From NCBI RefSeq assembly GCF_007750395.1, contig NZ_CP036281.1, forward strand, positions 1,029,211 to 1,093,210: a stretch of 64,000 nt of DNA, read 5' to 3'. Numbering within the stretch: position 1 is the first letter of the stretch; each line of letters begins with the position of its first letter. Of the stretch, positions 54,113 through 64,000 are shown in pieces. This DNA is from Polystyrenella longa (lineage in GTDB: Bacteria > Planctomycetota > Planctomycetia > Planctomycetales > Planctomycetaceae). Made by a program: the position numbers and the translations under genes. The notes beneath the pieces are model-generated. The model worked only from the letters and a program-made list of their open reading frames with translations. It made no database searches and had not been told where the DNA came from.

Positions 54113-56806
54113 TCAGGAACTTGCCTGCTTTCCAACCCATCCGGGAAGGAACAGGGAGAGGTCGATTCTTCGTAACGCAACGTCAATCAGAAACAGAAGT
54201 AATGCAGCGGCAAGCAGATAGGGCCACAAGGGGGTCGGGCGTCCAACCGTCTGAGTCTTATTTTGGAAGATTTCCTCGACAGTAGGGTCGTATTTGCCAC
54301 CGGACATTTCCGCCAGAGATTCGAGTAACTCGGTGTTGGTCGGTTTCAGGCGGAGTTCATCAGGGTAACCGACGATCAAACCGCGAGATTGCTGAAACTG
54401 AATCTGCCCCGATTGTTTTTGAGTCAACTCCAGGTGATAAGCTCCTGGTTTGAGTACATCGAAACTGGTTTTGTATTTTCCTGGACCAATTTGATCGAGA
54501 GAGATGTTCTGCTTTTTAAGGAGTGGGTCGATCAAAGTCAGTTCGGTTTCCGCGTTGTTCAGGAACTGTCCCATCAGGTTGACAGCGTCAATTTCGAGAG
54601 AGGCCGTCTGGTCTTGTCGGGTCAGGTCAACATTCACTCCGCGGTTTTCGCTTTTACGCATCGTGTGACGAACCAGTTGTGCCCAGAATTTACTGTAACC
54701 GGGCCAACTGAGCCATTCTGCCGCCCAGCGGGAATTGGCATCCGATGTGAACGCGACTGACATTCCCAGGCCATACCGCCACCAGACGAGTAGGGGGTCG
54801 CCCGCCTCGGAGCTGAGGATGATTTCGGAGGTTGCTTTAGGGCGAGTGATGACGTAACCGAGCAGGAAGGGAGCGTTGCCAATGTCGGTGTCATCCAGTA
54901 CGGGCGTCGAACGGATTTGCTGCGGAATGAAGGGTTCTTCATTGATGGCCGACTTACTGGCCGTCATGGTTTCTTTGGCGAAAATCTGCGGGATAGAGGC
55001 CGGGTCGGTCGTGAAGTAATACCGGCCTTTGCCGATCTGGGCGATCTCCTGCAACATATTTTGGTCTGCTCCATCACCCACGCCCACGGTGGAGAGAGTG
55101 ATTCGAGATGAAGCCATTGTTTGCGAAATGCCGGCGAAGTCACCCGGTGAAGAATGGCCGTCGGTAAGGATGATGACATGTTTCAGTTTGGCGGCGACGG
55201 ACTGCAGCCCGGTGTAAGCCATGTCCATCGCAGGATACATCGTGGTGCCCCCTCCCGCTTCAATCGAGCGAATGCTATTCACTAATGTCGACTTTTCGGA
55301 ACGGGGACGAATTTCACTTGCCCAATAGGAACTTCCTTCGAAGGCAATGACACCAATCTGGTCCCGAGGACCTAACAGTTCGACCGCGCTGACGGCCGCC
55401 TCTTTAGCGAGTTCGATTTTCTGTCCTCCCATCGAGCCCGATTTGTCGATGATGAGCACCATTGCGAGTGATGGTTTCTCTTTCTCTTTTTCAAAGTCAC
55501 TGCGAACAGGGAGGACTTCTTCCATGACTGTCTTGTAGTAGCCCCCAAGTCCGAACGACTGGTCTCCACCGAGCATGATCAGTCCGCCACCCAGTTCGGA
55601 GACATACGTCCGGATGATGTCCATCTTATGCGTGGAGAGATCGGTAGCGGGAACATTGGAGATTAGGATGGCTTCGTAGTTTTGCAAATCAGAGAGGGTG
55701 TCGGGCAAGCCTTCGGGCGGGCGGGTATCGACGTTGATTCCTTCTTCTTCGAGAGCCCAGGCGAGAAACTGGGATTGTTCGGGCTGGCTGTCGACTAACA
55801 AAACCCTGGGTTTACCAATGGCATAGACCAGGCCGGAAGCCTGATTGTTGTCGACGAAGGTGTCCTGCTTCGGTTGAATGGCGGCGGAAAACTCAGCCAG
55901 ACGTTCGCGTTCGACTGTCTGCCGGAACCGAAAACGGTTTTCACCGGCGGTGATCTTTTGAGTTTCTTCAACGACTTTGTGGGGACCACGAAACATCTGA
56001 ATGTCGATTTCGTCATCGTGATTTGAGTTGATCACCACTTCGACATAAAACGGTTCTCCCTGCGCGACTTGGGCAGGTACGAGAACTTCCGAAACCTGCA
56101 CTTCCGGATCGTCGCGACCGGGAAGGGGGACAGTGTAAATCGGGATGTCGGAATAGGCGGCCGTCTCCAACGCAGAACCCGCTGTTTCGTTTCCTTCGGT
56201 TAGAATGACGATGCGGGGAACATAGTGAGGAGGAATCGCGGCGCGGGCTGTTTCTATCGCCTGCGCAATGTTGGTCCCTCTTCGTGGATCGGTCGGTGGA
56301 TCCCGTTTGTCAGGAATTGATGTAGGAGAAGAATCGGTCTCAGGAGCCTCGTCATCGATTTCGTTGTCGGTCTTGGGACGTTCTTCGTCAGACGTAGCAG
56401 GTTGGTTCTGAATGGAGCCAGGAGGCACCAGTTGTTTGAGTTCCGTTTGTACCAGACCGGGATGATTGGCGAAGGGAACGAACCGAATCTGTTGGTCGCT
56501 CTGGAGGTTATTCGTCTTTTGCAGGAACTCGGCCGTGGCCGCTTCGGCCTCTTTACCGACGCTGAGACTTTGGTCGACAGCGACGACGACGAACAGTTCT
56601 TTTGAGGGAGTGAGAATCGTTAACCCGGCTAAGGCCAATACAAGAAGGAGAACGATGCCTGCCCGAGTGAGGAGCGAGAGAAGACGCTGCCGGTGAGTGA
56701 AATCGACCAGGCTGCGATAGAAAAAGAGAACGAGGAGCGGCAGCCCAAACAAGAGCATCAGCCAGAGCGGGTGAGTCAATTCGAGTTGCAGGTCGCTGTT
56801 CCACAT
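54113..56806 (-). CDS. VWA-domain and glutamine-amidotransferase-like membrane protein
   Basis: An 897-residue membrane protein. It has two N-terminal membrane segments (about 14-30 and 41-61), a degenerate VWA-like segment (VVAVDQSLSVGKEAE), a beta-rich region, a class I glutamine-amidotransferase-like domain (about 330-440; RVLLVDSQPEQSQFLAWALE, GGGLIMLGGDQSFGLGGYY) without an obvious catalytic triad, a full VWA domain (about 450-620; LIIDKSGSMGGQ with the metal-site DxSxS), and a C-terminal membrane segment (about 860-880). Such proteins accompany MoxR and DUF58 and are thought to act in metal- or chaperone-dependent envelope processes; the exact role is unknown. Confidence 0.85.
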   Translation of the reverse strand: MWNSDLQLELTHPLWLMLLFGLPLLVLFFYRSLVDFTHRQRLLSLLTRAGIVLLLVLALAGLTILTPSKELFVVVAVDQSLSVGKEAEAATAEFLQKTNNLQSDQQIRFVPFANHPGLVQTELKQLVPPGSIQNQPATSDEERPKTDNEIDDEAPETDSSPTSIPDKRDPPTDPRRGTNIAQAIETARAAIPPHYVPRIVILTEGNETAGSALETAAYSDIPIYTVPLPGRDDPEVQVSEVLVPAQVAQGEPFYVEVVINSNHDDEIDIQMFRGPHKVVEETQKITAGENRFRFRQTVERERLAEFSAAIQPKQDTFVDNNQASGLVYAIGKPRVLLVDSQPEQSQFLAWALEEEGINVDTRPPEGLPDTLSDLQNYEAILISNVPATDLSTHKMDIIRTYVSELGGGLIMLGGDQSFGLGGYYKTVMEEVLPVRSDFEKEKEKPSLAMVLIIDKSGSMGGQKIELAKEAAVSAVELLGPRDQIGVIAFEGSSYWASEIRPRSEKSTLVNSIRSIEAGGGTTMYPAMDMAYTGLQSVAAKLKHVIILTDGHSSPGDFAGISQTMASSRITLSTVGVGDGADQNMLQEIAQIGKGRYYFTTDPASIPQIFAKETMTASKSAINEEPFIPQQIRSTPVLDDTDIGNAPFLLGYVITRPKATSEIILSSEAGDPLLVWWRYGLGMSVAFTSDANSRWAAEWLSWPGYSKFWAQLVRHTMRKSENRGVNVDLTRQDQTASLEIDAVNLMGQFLNNAETELTLIDPLLKKQNISLDQIGPGKYKTSFDVLKPGAYHLELTQKQSGQIQFQQSRGLIVGYPDELRLKPTNTELLESLAEMSGGKYDPTVEEIFQNKTQTVGRPTPLWPYLLAAALLLFLIDVALRRIDLSLFLPGWVGKQASS

Positions 56807-56883
56807 GATGATATCAATTTTGTCCGTCAGGAAGTTTCCTCAATGAGGAGTGATTATCCGTTCGTCGGGGCGTGCTTGAGTTG

Positions 56884-58860
56884 TTAATCGATCCAGCGTC
56901 GTTGATAGAGGTACCATTCCACACAAGTGAAAATCGTGGCGAAGAGAATCAGGTAAAACCAGAAGGGACTGAAAGAGAACCCTGCTTGTTGTAGTTTCCG
57001 TAAAGAGTCCGAAAGTTCCGCAACTCGCAAATCAGACTCCCGGCTGTTCGACAGATTGCAGGCAATCTCAATAGTGGTGTCTGGCTTGGATGCGGTTGTG
57101 TCTGCTGACTCGCTGTTGGAGTCGTCCATTATTTCTGTTGAAGAAGGAATCGCTGCCAGTTTCCACAGACCGACCTGGTTCAACGGGCCCAACCACAATT
57201 GATTGTTCTGGGCGATTAATTCTTCTTCTGTTTTCTCCGGACTCGTCAAGCGGATTTTAGTGACTTTACTTGTAACGCGTTCGGAACTGGCCACCGTGCT
57301 GGCCTCGATGGGAGTTGTCGTTGATGTTGGTTCTGCCTGATGCGGTTCCAGTCGAGAGACGTTTATCTGTTTTACGGAACCGGTGGCGACTGACTCCAAA
57401 AACTCCGATTCTGTACCGCTGAACCAGTTCAGAGCGTTACTCATTAGAATGGGAAAGGCTGTTCGTAGCGGAAGGTCACCTTCCTCCAGGCTGGCATTCA
57501 GCACAATCACTTTCTGGTAGTCGTCTTCATGACTGAAGAAGATCGGGATTTCTCCGACAGACGAGGCGAGTTCTTCAATTTCTGTTTTAAGTTCAATCTG
57601 ACGGGCTTCGGATAGCAGCACATTGTCCAGACGAACATGGGCCATCAGCTTCGATTCTTTGTTTTGACTGGCGATGAGAGGAGAGGATTCTTTTTCACCG
57701 ATAGTCCATAGATTGGTCGAACTAATCGGCTCGATTACCAGTACGTTCCCGGAAGGAATTGTATCTGGTGTTTGTCGATGAAACACGAGGATGCTGTTCT
57801 CGGGGACGAATTTGGGCTGTTTATTAACCAGTTCGAGTTCCACGAGGGGGATCGCATTAAAAACCTGTTCGAGGTAGCGATTGCCTTCCGAAACCAGAAT
57901 TACTTCCTGTGGTCGCAGTTGAGAAAGAATGGCATAGGCTTCGTTGTCGCTTGCGAGAGCATCCTCCTGGTCGAGAGTCGCAGTCAGAATTCCGCCAGTG
58001 GAGGATGTATATTCGAGGACTTTGGACCAGGTCTGGTTCGGTTCGAGCTTGAGAGGAATGACATCGACGATGTCGTTTTCGAGTTCCATTTCCAAACGGG
58101 TTTCAGCAGCCTTGTCGGACTGGTTAACGACTTCCACCAGAACTTCGTAACCGACGGGATCCATCAAATTGCGACGAATCTGAAACTGGGTGATTCCGAT
58201 ATTTGATGTGTCCGTTTTGCCATACAACTGAGTGAAGACCTGCTCCTGAGCAGCGAGTTCTTCAAACTTGGCAAATCCCCCGTCGGTCATCAGGACGATG
58301 TCGCCGTTGGGATGTCCTTCGATCAGACTACGGGCCAGTTCGAGTGCTTCGTTGAAGTCGGTGGGTTGGTCGGTTGGAGCAATATTATCAACGGCCCGAT
58401 GTAATGTGCGGTGATGGCCAGTCAGTCCCGTGACGACTTCGGCTGTGGCTCCTACAGCGATCAACGCCATGTCGTCGCGACTGCGGAGAGTCCGGATCAT
58501 GTCGTGGATGTCGTCTTTGGCCGCGTCGAGTCGGTTGCTGGAACTGACGTCATTCGCCTGCATACTGGCAGAGTGGTCGAGCAGAATTACTAATCGTCGT
58601 TTCTGGTTTGTTTCCCAGAAGAAGAGGGGATCCGTTAAGGCGAGGGCGAGTAACGCGAGGAAAAGAAGTTGCAACAGGAGTGAGAGCAGGTGCCGCAACT
58701 GTTGCCAGATGGAACGAGGTTTCTTTTCTTCGTAGATCTGATTCCAGAACATCGTCGTCGAGACCGGTACGCGTCGTAACCGGATCTTCAGCAGGTAGAA
58801 GACCACGATCGGAATCGCAAGCAAAAACCAGAACAATGCTGCAGGGGATGTCAGAGTCAT
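56884..58860 (-). CDS. BatA-like VWA membrane protein
   Basis: A 658-residue protein with the BatA N-terminal module (about 1-80; LTSPAALFWFLLAIPIVVFY, then RRVPVSTTMFW), a second membrane segment (about 54-77), a VWA domain (about 85-260; RRLVILLDHSASMQAND with DxSxS and a later TDGG), an Ig-like region (about 220-330), a long region with GATase-type strands, and a C-terminal membrane segment (about 632-652). It lies between DUF58 and the 897-residue protein with short gaps, so co-transcription is very likely. Confidence 0.88.
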   Translation of the reverse strand: MTLTSPAALFWFLLAIPIVVFYLLKIRLRRVPVSTTMFWNQIYEEKKPRSIWQQLRHLLSLLLQLLFLALLALALTDPLFFWETNQKRRLVILLDHSASMQANDVSSSNRLDAAKDDIHDMIRTLRSRDDMALIAVGATAEVVTGLTGHHRTLHRAVDNIAPTDQPTDFNEALELARSLIEGHPNGDIVLMTDGGFAKFEELAAQEQVFTQLYGKTDTSNIGITQFQIRRNLMDPVGYEVLVEVVNQSDKAAETRLEMELENDIVDVIPLKLEPNQTWSKVLEYTSSTGGILTATLDQEDALASDNEAYAILSQLRPQEVILVSEGNRYLEQVFNAIPLVELELVNKQPKFVPENSILVFHRQTPDTIPSGNVLVIEPISSTNLWTIGEKESSPLIASQNKESKLMAHVRLDNVLLSEARQIELKTEIEELASSVGEIPIFFSHEDDYQKVIVLNASLEEGDLPLRTAFPILMSNALNWFSGTESEFLESVATGSVKQINVSRLEPHQAEPTSTTTPIEASTVASSERVTSKVTKIRLTSPEKTEEELIAQNNQLWLGPLNQVGLWKLAAIPSSTEIMDDSNSESADTTASKPDTTIEIACNLSNSRESDLRVAELSDSLRKLQQAGFSFSPFWFYLILFATIFTCVEWYLYQRRWID

Positions 58861-59125
58861 ATGGAAATCTGGGGAGTAGTGTTTTCAGAGAATTACGAAC
58901 AGGGCTCGCGAGGGATAATTGTTAAAGAAAGAATTTATTGTTGTCTGGTGTGACCATCATTTTCTTTCAGCACCAAGGCAAGAAGGATTTAATGGTGGCT
59001 GGGTACTGATGACGTAAGTTGGCTAAACGATTTTTAAAAGAAATTTTCTTCTTAGTGTTTTTCTTCGAGTCTTCGAGTTTAAAAAAAACTGAACTCAATC
59101 AGCGTGTTGAATTGAACTGACAGCA

Positions 59126-60007
59126 TCAGCTTCGGACGATGTTGGATTCTTTAAGCATACGGAGAATCAATTCATCGAAAGGGACGTCCGCAGGGGAGAC
59201 GGTGCAGCCCATGCCGTATTGACGACAGTACTTCTGAACTCGTTCCATAAATTCACCGTAAATCTTTTTGTATTGTTTTAATCCGCGTTCGGTGATGGTG
59301 ACTTTATTGACGATGTTCGACTCCATGTCGAGGAGTTCGAGTTCACCACGAAGGGGCGGGTCGGCTTCTTTAGCGTCGAATAGTTGTAATACGTGGGGTT
59401 CATAATGATGGTGTCTCAGGATGTTCAACCCTTCTTCGAACCCATGCGGGTCGTACAGGTCGCTGATTACGATCACGACGCCACGTCGCTGTTGACGTTG
59501 GACGAACGACTTCACCAGGTGAACCAGGCTGGTGTTATTCCCTGCCGGTTGTAAATTCTCGAGGAATCGCATCAGTCCCAATATCTGTGCTTTTCCTCGA
59601 GTGAGTGGGTAATCAGCCAGGATGCCATCCGCAAAGCCCATAATGGCAATGCGGTCGAGGTTGGACAGCGCCATATACGCGAGCCCGGCCGTCATCTGAC
59701 GAGCGAGATCGAATTTCGGTGGCGTTCCAAACCCCATACTGGGAGAGCAATCAAGCATCAGATAGAGGTGTAAGTCTTCCTCTTCCTGAAAACGTTTCAA
59801 CAGCAGTTCATCATGACGCGCGTACAGAGACCAGTCGATATGCCGGAAGTCGTCGCCCGGTGTGTAATCCCGGTGGTCGGCGAACTCGACTCCCGTACCG
59901 AGTTGGCGCGTTCGTTGCTGTGCCAGCAGTTGACCGCGAAAGACACGACGGGAAACGATCGCCAGGTATTCGAGCTTTTTCAAAAAGTCGGTATCAAACA
60001 AAGGCAT
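59126..60007 (-). CDS. DUF58 domain protein
   Basis: A 293-residue cytoplasmic protein of the DUF58 family, always linked to MoxR. Landmarks are the DUF58 signature FADHRDYTPGDDFRHIDWSL followed by YARHDELLLKRFQEEED, and a VWA-like DxSxS in LYLMLDCSPSMGFG. The family is thought to work with the MoxR ATPase, perhaps to remodel or load substrates of the membrane VWA proteins. The frame extends to 60037 with TTG; the ATG at 60007 (MPLFDTDFLKKLEYL) is preferred. Confidence 0.92.
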   Translation of the reverse strand: MPLFDTDFLKKLEYLAIVSRRVFRGQLLAQQRTRQLGTGVEFADHRDYTPGDDFRHIDWSLYARHDELLLKRFQEEEDLHLYLMLDCSPSMGFGTPPKFDLARQMTAGLAYMALSNLDRIAIMGFADGILADYPLTRGKAQILGLMRFLENLQPAGNNTSLVHLVKSFVQRQQRRGVVIVISDLYDPHGFEEGLNILRHHHYEPHVLQLFDAKEADPPLRGELELLDMESNIVNKVTITERGLKQYKKIYGEFMERVQKYCRQYGMGCTVSPADVPFDELILRMLKESNIVRS

Positions 60008-60089
60008 CGCGAGGGGGCTCAACTTGGTGAAAGTCAAAGAAAACAGGATTCATTCAGAGCGACATTAACCGGTCGAATGGAAGAGATCG

Positions 60090-61127
60090 TCAGGAGGCGC
60101 CGACGGTAGTCTGTTTTCCAAGTGTGACGAGAATGTGGTCAATCACATTGTCCGGGAGCACATTTTCCGCTTGACCTTCGAAGTTCAGAATCATGCGATG
60201 CCGCAATGTCGGATGAGCGACCGAACGGATATCGTCGCGCGAGACGTGGAAACGACAGTCTAATATCGCTTTGATCTTGGCTCCGAGAATGAGCGCCTGT
60301 GCTCCACGTGGGCTGGAACCATACCGAACAAATCGACGCACCGTTTCGGGGGCGATTTCCTGATCGGGATGGGTGGCCAGCACGAGGTCGATCGCATATT
60401 GACGGACTTCGTCGGCGATTGGGATCTGCCGGGCGAGGGCTCGCATCTCCAGAATTCGATCTCCCTGAAGAACCGCTTTAGCGAAAGGAACATCGATCTC
60501 GGTTGTTCGCTGCAGGATTTCGGCGATTTCCTCCGAGGTCGGGAAGGGGACCAGTAGCTTCTGGAAGAACCGGTCGAGTTGGGCCTCGGGAAGGGGATAA
60601 GTTCCTTCCATCTCAAGTGGGTTCTGCGTCGCCAGGACAAGGAAGGGCTGCGGTAGAATGTGAGTCGTTCCGGCGACCGTGACGGAATGTTCCTGCATCG
60701 ACTCGAGCAGGGCTGATTGTGTTTTAGGCGTTGCCCGATTGATTTCATCGGCCAGGACGATGTTCGAGAAGATCGGTCCTTTCTGGAAATCAAATTCCCG
60801 ACGACCATCGGGAGTTTCCATAACAACGTTCGTACCGATGAGATCGGCCGGCATCAGGTCGGGAGTAAACTGGACGCGGCTGAATTGCAGGTGCAAGGCA
60901 TCGGCCAGAGTGCGGACCAGCAATGTTTTACCAAGGCCGGGAACGCCTTCCAGTAGAACATGGCCTCCTGCGATGAGAGCCATGATTGTTCCTTCGACGA
61001 TCTCTTCATGGCCGACGATCACCTTGGATACTTCCCGCATCAACTTACTGAAGTCTTTGCGGAAGTCTTCCAGGTTTTGTTGGACTTCATCGGAAGGGGG
61101 ACTCGTAGAAGAAGTCGATTCACTCAT
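60090..61127 (-). CDS. MoxR-family AAA+ ATPase
   Basis: A 345-residue AAA+ ATPase of the MoxR family and probably the first gene of the operon. The Walker A motif is EGVPGLGKTLL (about residues 59-69), Walker B is in NIVLADEINRATPKTQSALL, and QEHSVTVAGTTHILPQPFLV with ATQNPLEMEGTYPLPEAQLD and RF is the MoxR-specific sensor region. MoxR proteins act as chaperones for maturation of VWA-containing or metal-containing enzymes, here presumably the two downstream VWA membrane proteins. The ATP site is intact. Confidence 0.95.
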   Translation of the reverse strand: MSESTSSTSPPSDEVQQNLEDFRKDFSKLMREVSKVIVGHEEIVEGTIMALIAGGHVLLEGVPGLGKTLLVRTLADALHLQFSRVQFTPDLMPADLIGTNVVMETPDGRREFDFQKGPIFSNIVLADEINRATPKTQSALLESMQEHSVTVAGTTHILPQPFLVLATQNPLEMEGTYPLPEAQLDRFFQKLLVPFPTSEEIAEILQRTTEIDVPFAKAVLQGDRILEMRALARQIPIADEVRQYAIDLVLATHPDQEIAPETVRRFVRYGSSPRGAQALILGAKIKAILDCRFHVSRDDIRSVAHPTLRHRMILNFEGQAENVLPDNVIDHILVTLGKQTTVGAS

Positions 61128-62026
61128 TATGTATTGCTCCAGAGGAAAGGAGTAGTTTGCTCGATGTTGCTGTCCGTTTCTACCAGGTTCGAAAGACGTA
61201 CTCTTCAGCTTATCCCAAGAAGAGGACTGTTCGATAGGGAGGCAGAATTACGGGCTGGCAAGCGGGAAGAATTTTAGAACGATTATTGATTAATGGTTCC
61301 TGCAACTAACCGACTGCCATGTGGAGAGGACCAAACGAAGGGGCCTCTCCGGGTGAGTGAATGTGATGAGCAGAAGTGATATTGCGTTCCCTCGATATGG
61401 AAAAATAACGAGAGAATATTGAACTTGATGACCGACTTCGTGTTGATGAAGGCGAAACCGATGAATTTCAAGTCGCCTCTTTTATGTCGAATGAATGAAG
61501 GAGAGTCAATGTCACTCGATTTGATGTTTGCTACTTTTTGTGGAAGTTGTTTTAAAATTAGCAATCCCCAGTGGACAATTCCCGGGTACAATCAGAGAAT
61601 GGTTTTCGGCAGTCTTTGTCTCTGTGCATTTTCCGGTGTGAAACCGTCGCCGTAACTGAAGTTAGCGAAGCTGGTTTGGGAAAATACAGGACACTATCTA
61701 TCTGTGAAAATAGACTTCAGTAAATGCGAAATTGCAATCGTTTCTTTGGTCTGTTCACTAAATCGGCTGCCATCGCATACACTCGTTGAAAGTTTGTAGG
61801 TAATCAATTCTGTTCAGTCGTTGGGGGCCACACCTGTCCGAAGGAAGTTCTTAAATGTTTCACTTCGGGCTGCCGGTTTTCTCGAACGAAAGCGGACTAA
61901 AACGCATCAAATAACTATATGAATAGAGAACGGCCCAATATTGCCTCGGGGCCTGTTTTGATTGACGCTCAAAAGAATTACATCCTCCAACGAGACTCAT
62001 TGAATATCGAAAAGGACGGAATCCTG
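61128..62026. other. Divergent intergenic region moxR / TPR gene, no gene seen
   Basis: About 900 bp between divergent genes. No open frame with recognisable content. GGAGAGG (61323-61329) and CCTCTCC (61344-61350) form a small hairpin. The region should contain the promoters of both the moxR operon and the TPR lipoprotein gene, but no reliable -35/-10 pair was found by eye. Confidence 0.4.
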
Positions 62027-64000
62027 ATGCCCGTTTTGAATCGCCTGATTCGTGTGACGCCTCTTCGCTTCTCTTGCTCCCAACTTACCGCAATCGTGTT
62101 TTCGACAGCCTTGTTCCTGTCGCTGACTTCCTGTGGTGTTCCTGCCCGCTCTTTCTTGATAGCTGAGGAACCTCCTGTAGAAGAGCTTTCCGAGGAGGAG
62201 CAACGCCAGAACCTGATCATGGAGCGGTATCTGTCCATCCTGGAACGGAACCCGCAGCAGGGAACCGCCTTCAGTCGCATCTACTCGATGTACGTCGAGC
62301 AAGGGAGGTTGGACGAATTTGTCGAATCGTATCAGGACAAAGTTGAACAGAATCCGGAGGATGGCGCCGCCTGGAAAGTCCTCGGGCTGATCGAGTCGCA
62401 GCGTGGGCAGGAAGCAGAAGCGAGTAAAGCCTACGAGAAGGCGGAAGAGTTGCGACCGGAGGATGCCTCTGCCTCGTACTACCTGGGCCAGTCGTTACTG
62501 TTGCAGGGACAACAAGCCGCCGCCGTCGAGGCGTTCGAGCGGGCGATCAAGCGAAACCCGCCCGCGAATGAGTTGCTGGAGGTTTATCAGTCGCTGGGAA
62601 AAGTTTATCAGCGGATGCAGGAGACCGAAAAGGCACTCGAAGTTTGGAAGCGTTTGGATGAAGAATTCCCCAACAGTCAACGTGTGCAGGAACAGATTGC
62701 GATTACGCTTGTGGAGGAATCGGAGTTTGAGGAAGCCCTGAAACGTTATCAGCAGATGGAAAAAGAGACGACCGACGATTACCGGAAAGTCACTTACGGG
62801 ATCAAAGTCGCGGAAATGCAGCTTAAGCTGGCTCAGCGCGAAGAAGCATTGGCACAGTTTGAAACTTTAATGAACAATCTAAACCCGAGCAGTTGGTTGT
62901 ATCGCCAGGTTCGGGACCGGATTGAAAACATTTTTCTGCGCAATAGCGATCAAGCTGGCTTGGCCGCTTACTACGAACAATGGTTGGAGAAAAATCCGCG
63001 CGATATTGATGCGATGGCCCGTTTAAGTCAGGTTCACTTTCAGCAGGATCGGGAAGAAGACTCGGAGAAGATGTTGCGGAAAGCGATTGAACTCGCCCCG
63101 TCTGATACCGATTTACGGAATCGGCTGATTTCACAATTGATTCAGTCGCGCGAAAATGAGGCGGCGATTGCCGAATATAAGAAACTGAACGAAATTGAAC
63201 CCAATAATCCCGAAACCATTCGTGACTGGGGATTTCTGATTGTTCTTGATCGTTCTCAAAAGAAAGCCGAACGACAGGCAGCGGCGACCGCCGTGTGGGA
63301 GCAGATACTGAAGGAACGGAGCGACGATCCTGTGATTGTTTCTCAGGTCGCCGACTGGCACCGTGAAGCCGAAATGGAAGACAAAGCAATCGCGCTCTAT
63401 AAAAAAGCGATTGAGCTTGCTCCTGAAAATGTGCAGTACCGGGAATACCTGGGCGAATACTATCATCAGCTTGAGCGGAAAGAAGAGGCACTGGCGACCT
63501 GGAAGGAACTGGTCGCGGGGGAGAACCGAACGACACGAAACCTGATTCGACTGGCGGAAGTTCTGCGTGGCTTCGGTTATCAGGAGGAAGGGTTGGCCTA
63601 TATGGAGGAGGCCTGTCAGGACGATGTGGAATACGCTGACCGATTGAACTATTCCCGTATGCTGATGGAAGACGAACAGGCCGAGCCAGCGCTGGCTCAA
63701 CTGGATCTCGCTTTGCCTCTGGCCGAGAACGACGAAGAACGGCATAACATTCTCCGAGAACGAATTCGCGTTTTTCAAGTTGCCGAAACGTTGGTCGAAA
63801 AAAGAACTCAGCTGCAGAAAGAACTGGAAGACGAAGCGAATCAGACGTCAGAAAAATGGACTCGGCTTGCGTTGTACTATGAGGCAGAGGGCAATGCGGA
63901 TGAATCCTACAATGCGGTGCGTGAGGCATTGAAATATGACGACCTGAAATTACCGACGTTGGTCTCGGCAGCACGTATCGCCGAGACGGTGGGTGACTTG
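62027..64000 (+). CDS. TPR-repeat lipoprotein, C terminus beyond the window
   Basis: At least 658 residues in one open frame, running off the right edge with no stop. The start is ATG at 62027 with AAGGACGGA upstream. The N terminus has a signal with a likely lipobox (STALFLSLTSC), then tetratricopeptide repeats from about residue 65 to the edge. Examples of the 34-residue pattern are AAWKVLGLIESQRGQEAEAS with KAYEKAEELRPED, and ASYYLGQSLLLQGQQAAAVE with AFERAIKRNP. TPR arrays bind proteins and scaffold complexes; a periplasmic or outer-membrane assembly role is likely, but the partner is unknown. Confidence 0.88.
   Translation, partial: MPVLNRLIRVTPLRFSCSQLTAIVFSTALFLSLTSCGVPARSFLIAEEPPVEELSEEEQRQNLIMERYLSILERNPQQGTAFSRIYSMYVEQGRLDEFVESYQDKVEQNPEDGAAWKVLGLIESQRGQEAEASKAYEKAEELRPEDASASYYLGQSLLLQGQQAAAVEAFERAIKRNPPANELLEVYQSLGKVYQRMQETEKALEVWKRLDEEFPNSQRVQEQIAITLVEESEFEEALKRYQQMEKETTDDYRKVTYGIKVAEMQLKLAQREEALAQFETLMNNLNPSSWLYRQVRDRIENIFLRNSDQAGLAAYYEQWLEKNPRDIDAMARLSQVHFQQDREEDSEKMLRKAIELAPSDTDLRNRLISQLIQSRENEAAIAEYKKLNEIEPNNPETIRDWGFLIVLDRSQKKAERQAAATAVWEQILKERSDDPVIVSQVADWHREAEMEDKAIALYKKAIELAPENVQYREYLGEYYHQLERKEEALATWKELVAGENRTTRNLIRLAEVLRGFGYQEEGLAYMEEACQDDVEYADRLNYSRMLMEDEQAEPALAQLDLALPLAENDEERHNILRERIRVFQVAETLVEKRTQLQKELEDEANQTSEKWTRLALYYEAEGNADESYNAVREALKYDDLKLPTLVSAARIAETVGDL

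Noticed and set aside
61323-61350. Hairpin GGAGAGG/CCTCTCC considered as a terminator
   Set aside because: No T run follows on either strand and no gene ends nearby.
62823-63974. 383-residue open frame on the minus strand
   Set aside because: Antisense to the TPR lipoprotein gene; Pro/Arg/Ser-rich with no domain. The plus-strand TPR pattern is unambiguous.
1-64000. Search by eye for CRISPR arrays, tRNA, rRNA, insertion sequences and prophage genes
   Set aside because: No regularly spaced direct repeats, cloverleaf sequences, rRNA-like conserved blocks, transposase or integrase genes were recognised; a tRNAscan/Infernal run would be needed to exclude small RNAs.

Overview
The window reads as chromosomal DNA of a planctomycete, most likely family Planctomycetaceae. 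The reasons are its mid-range G+C, many TTG/GTG starts, a DUF1501 protein with a twin-arginine signal, a large glycine- and aspartate-rich exported barrel-like protein, a sigma factor with extra helix-turn-helix modules, and a MoxR/DUF58/von Willebrand-A operon. No species can be named from the sequence alone. I saw no rRNA, tRNA, CRISPR array, insertion sequence or prophage.

Region 1 (1-31378, all plus strand) is a nearly continuous flagellar locus that begins inside fliE. Order: fliE', fliF, fliG, fliH, fliI, fliJ, a MotE/MgtE_N-like protein, fliK, flgD, flgE, flbD/swrD, motA, motB, fliL, fliN, fliO, fliP, fliQ, fliR, flhB, a lone STAS-domain gene with its own terminator, flgF, flgG, flgA, flgH, flgI, a rod-binding-only flgJ, a flgN-like chaperone, flgK and flgL. 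Together they encode the MS ring, part of the C ring, the export ATPase complex, most of the export gate, the stator, distal rod, L and P rings, hook, hook cap and junction proteins. fliM, flhA, flgB, flgC, fliD, fliS and flagellin are not in the window. Several components are unusual: FliN carries two copies of the FliM-type CheY-binding peptide, FliR carries an EF-hand-like calcium loop, FlgL carries three internal repeats, and FliO has a tandem hexapeptide tract.

Region 2 (31.4-45.4 kb) is mixed housekeeping and envelope content: a membrane-anchored leucine-rich-repeat protein behind a good sigma-70 promoter, a lipoprotein MsrB, an exported cupredoxin-like protein and an exported glucose/sorbosone dehydrogenase, an unrecognised 229-residue protein, a secreted beta-helix protein overlapping the end of rny (RNase Y), a UxaA-family dehydratase, and an exported barrel-like protein with two poly-aspartate tracts. 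About 1.2 kb upstream of the dehydratase holds no convincing gene.

Region 3 (46.0-52.3 kb) has an atypical sigma-70 factor, a long Gln/Pro-rich lipoprotein, a DUF1501 protein and a carboxymuconolactone-decarboxylase/AhpD-like protein.

Region 4 (52.4-61.1 kb, minus strand) is one operon: moxR, DUF58, two BatA/VWA membrane proteins, and a coiled-coil membrane protein with a cysteine cluster, closed by an intrinsic terminator. The window ends inside a large TPR lipoprotein gene (62027 onward, plus strand).
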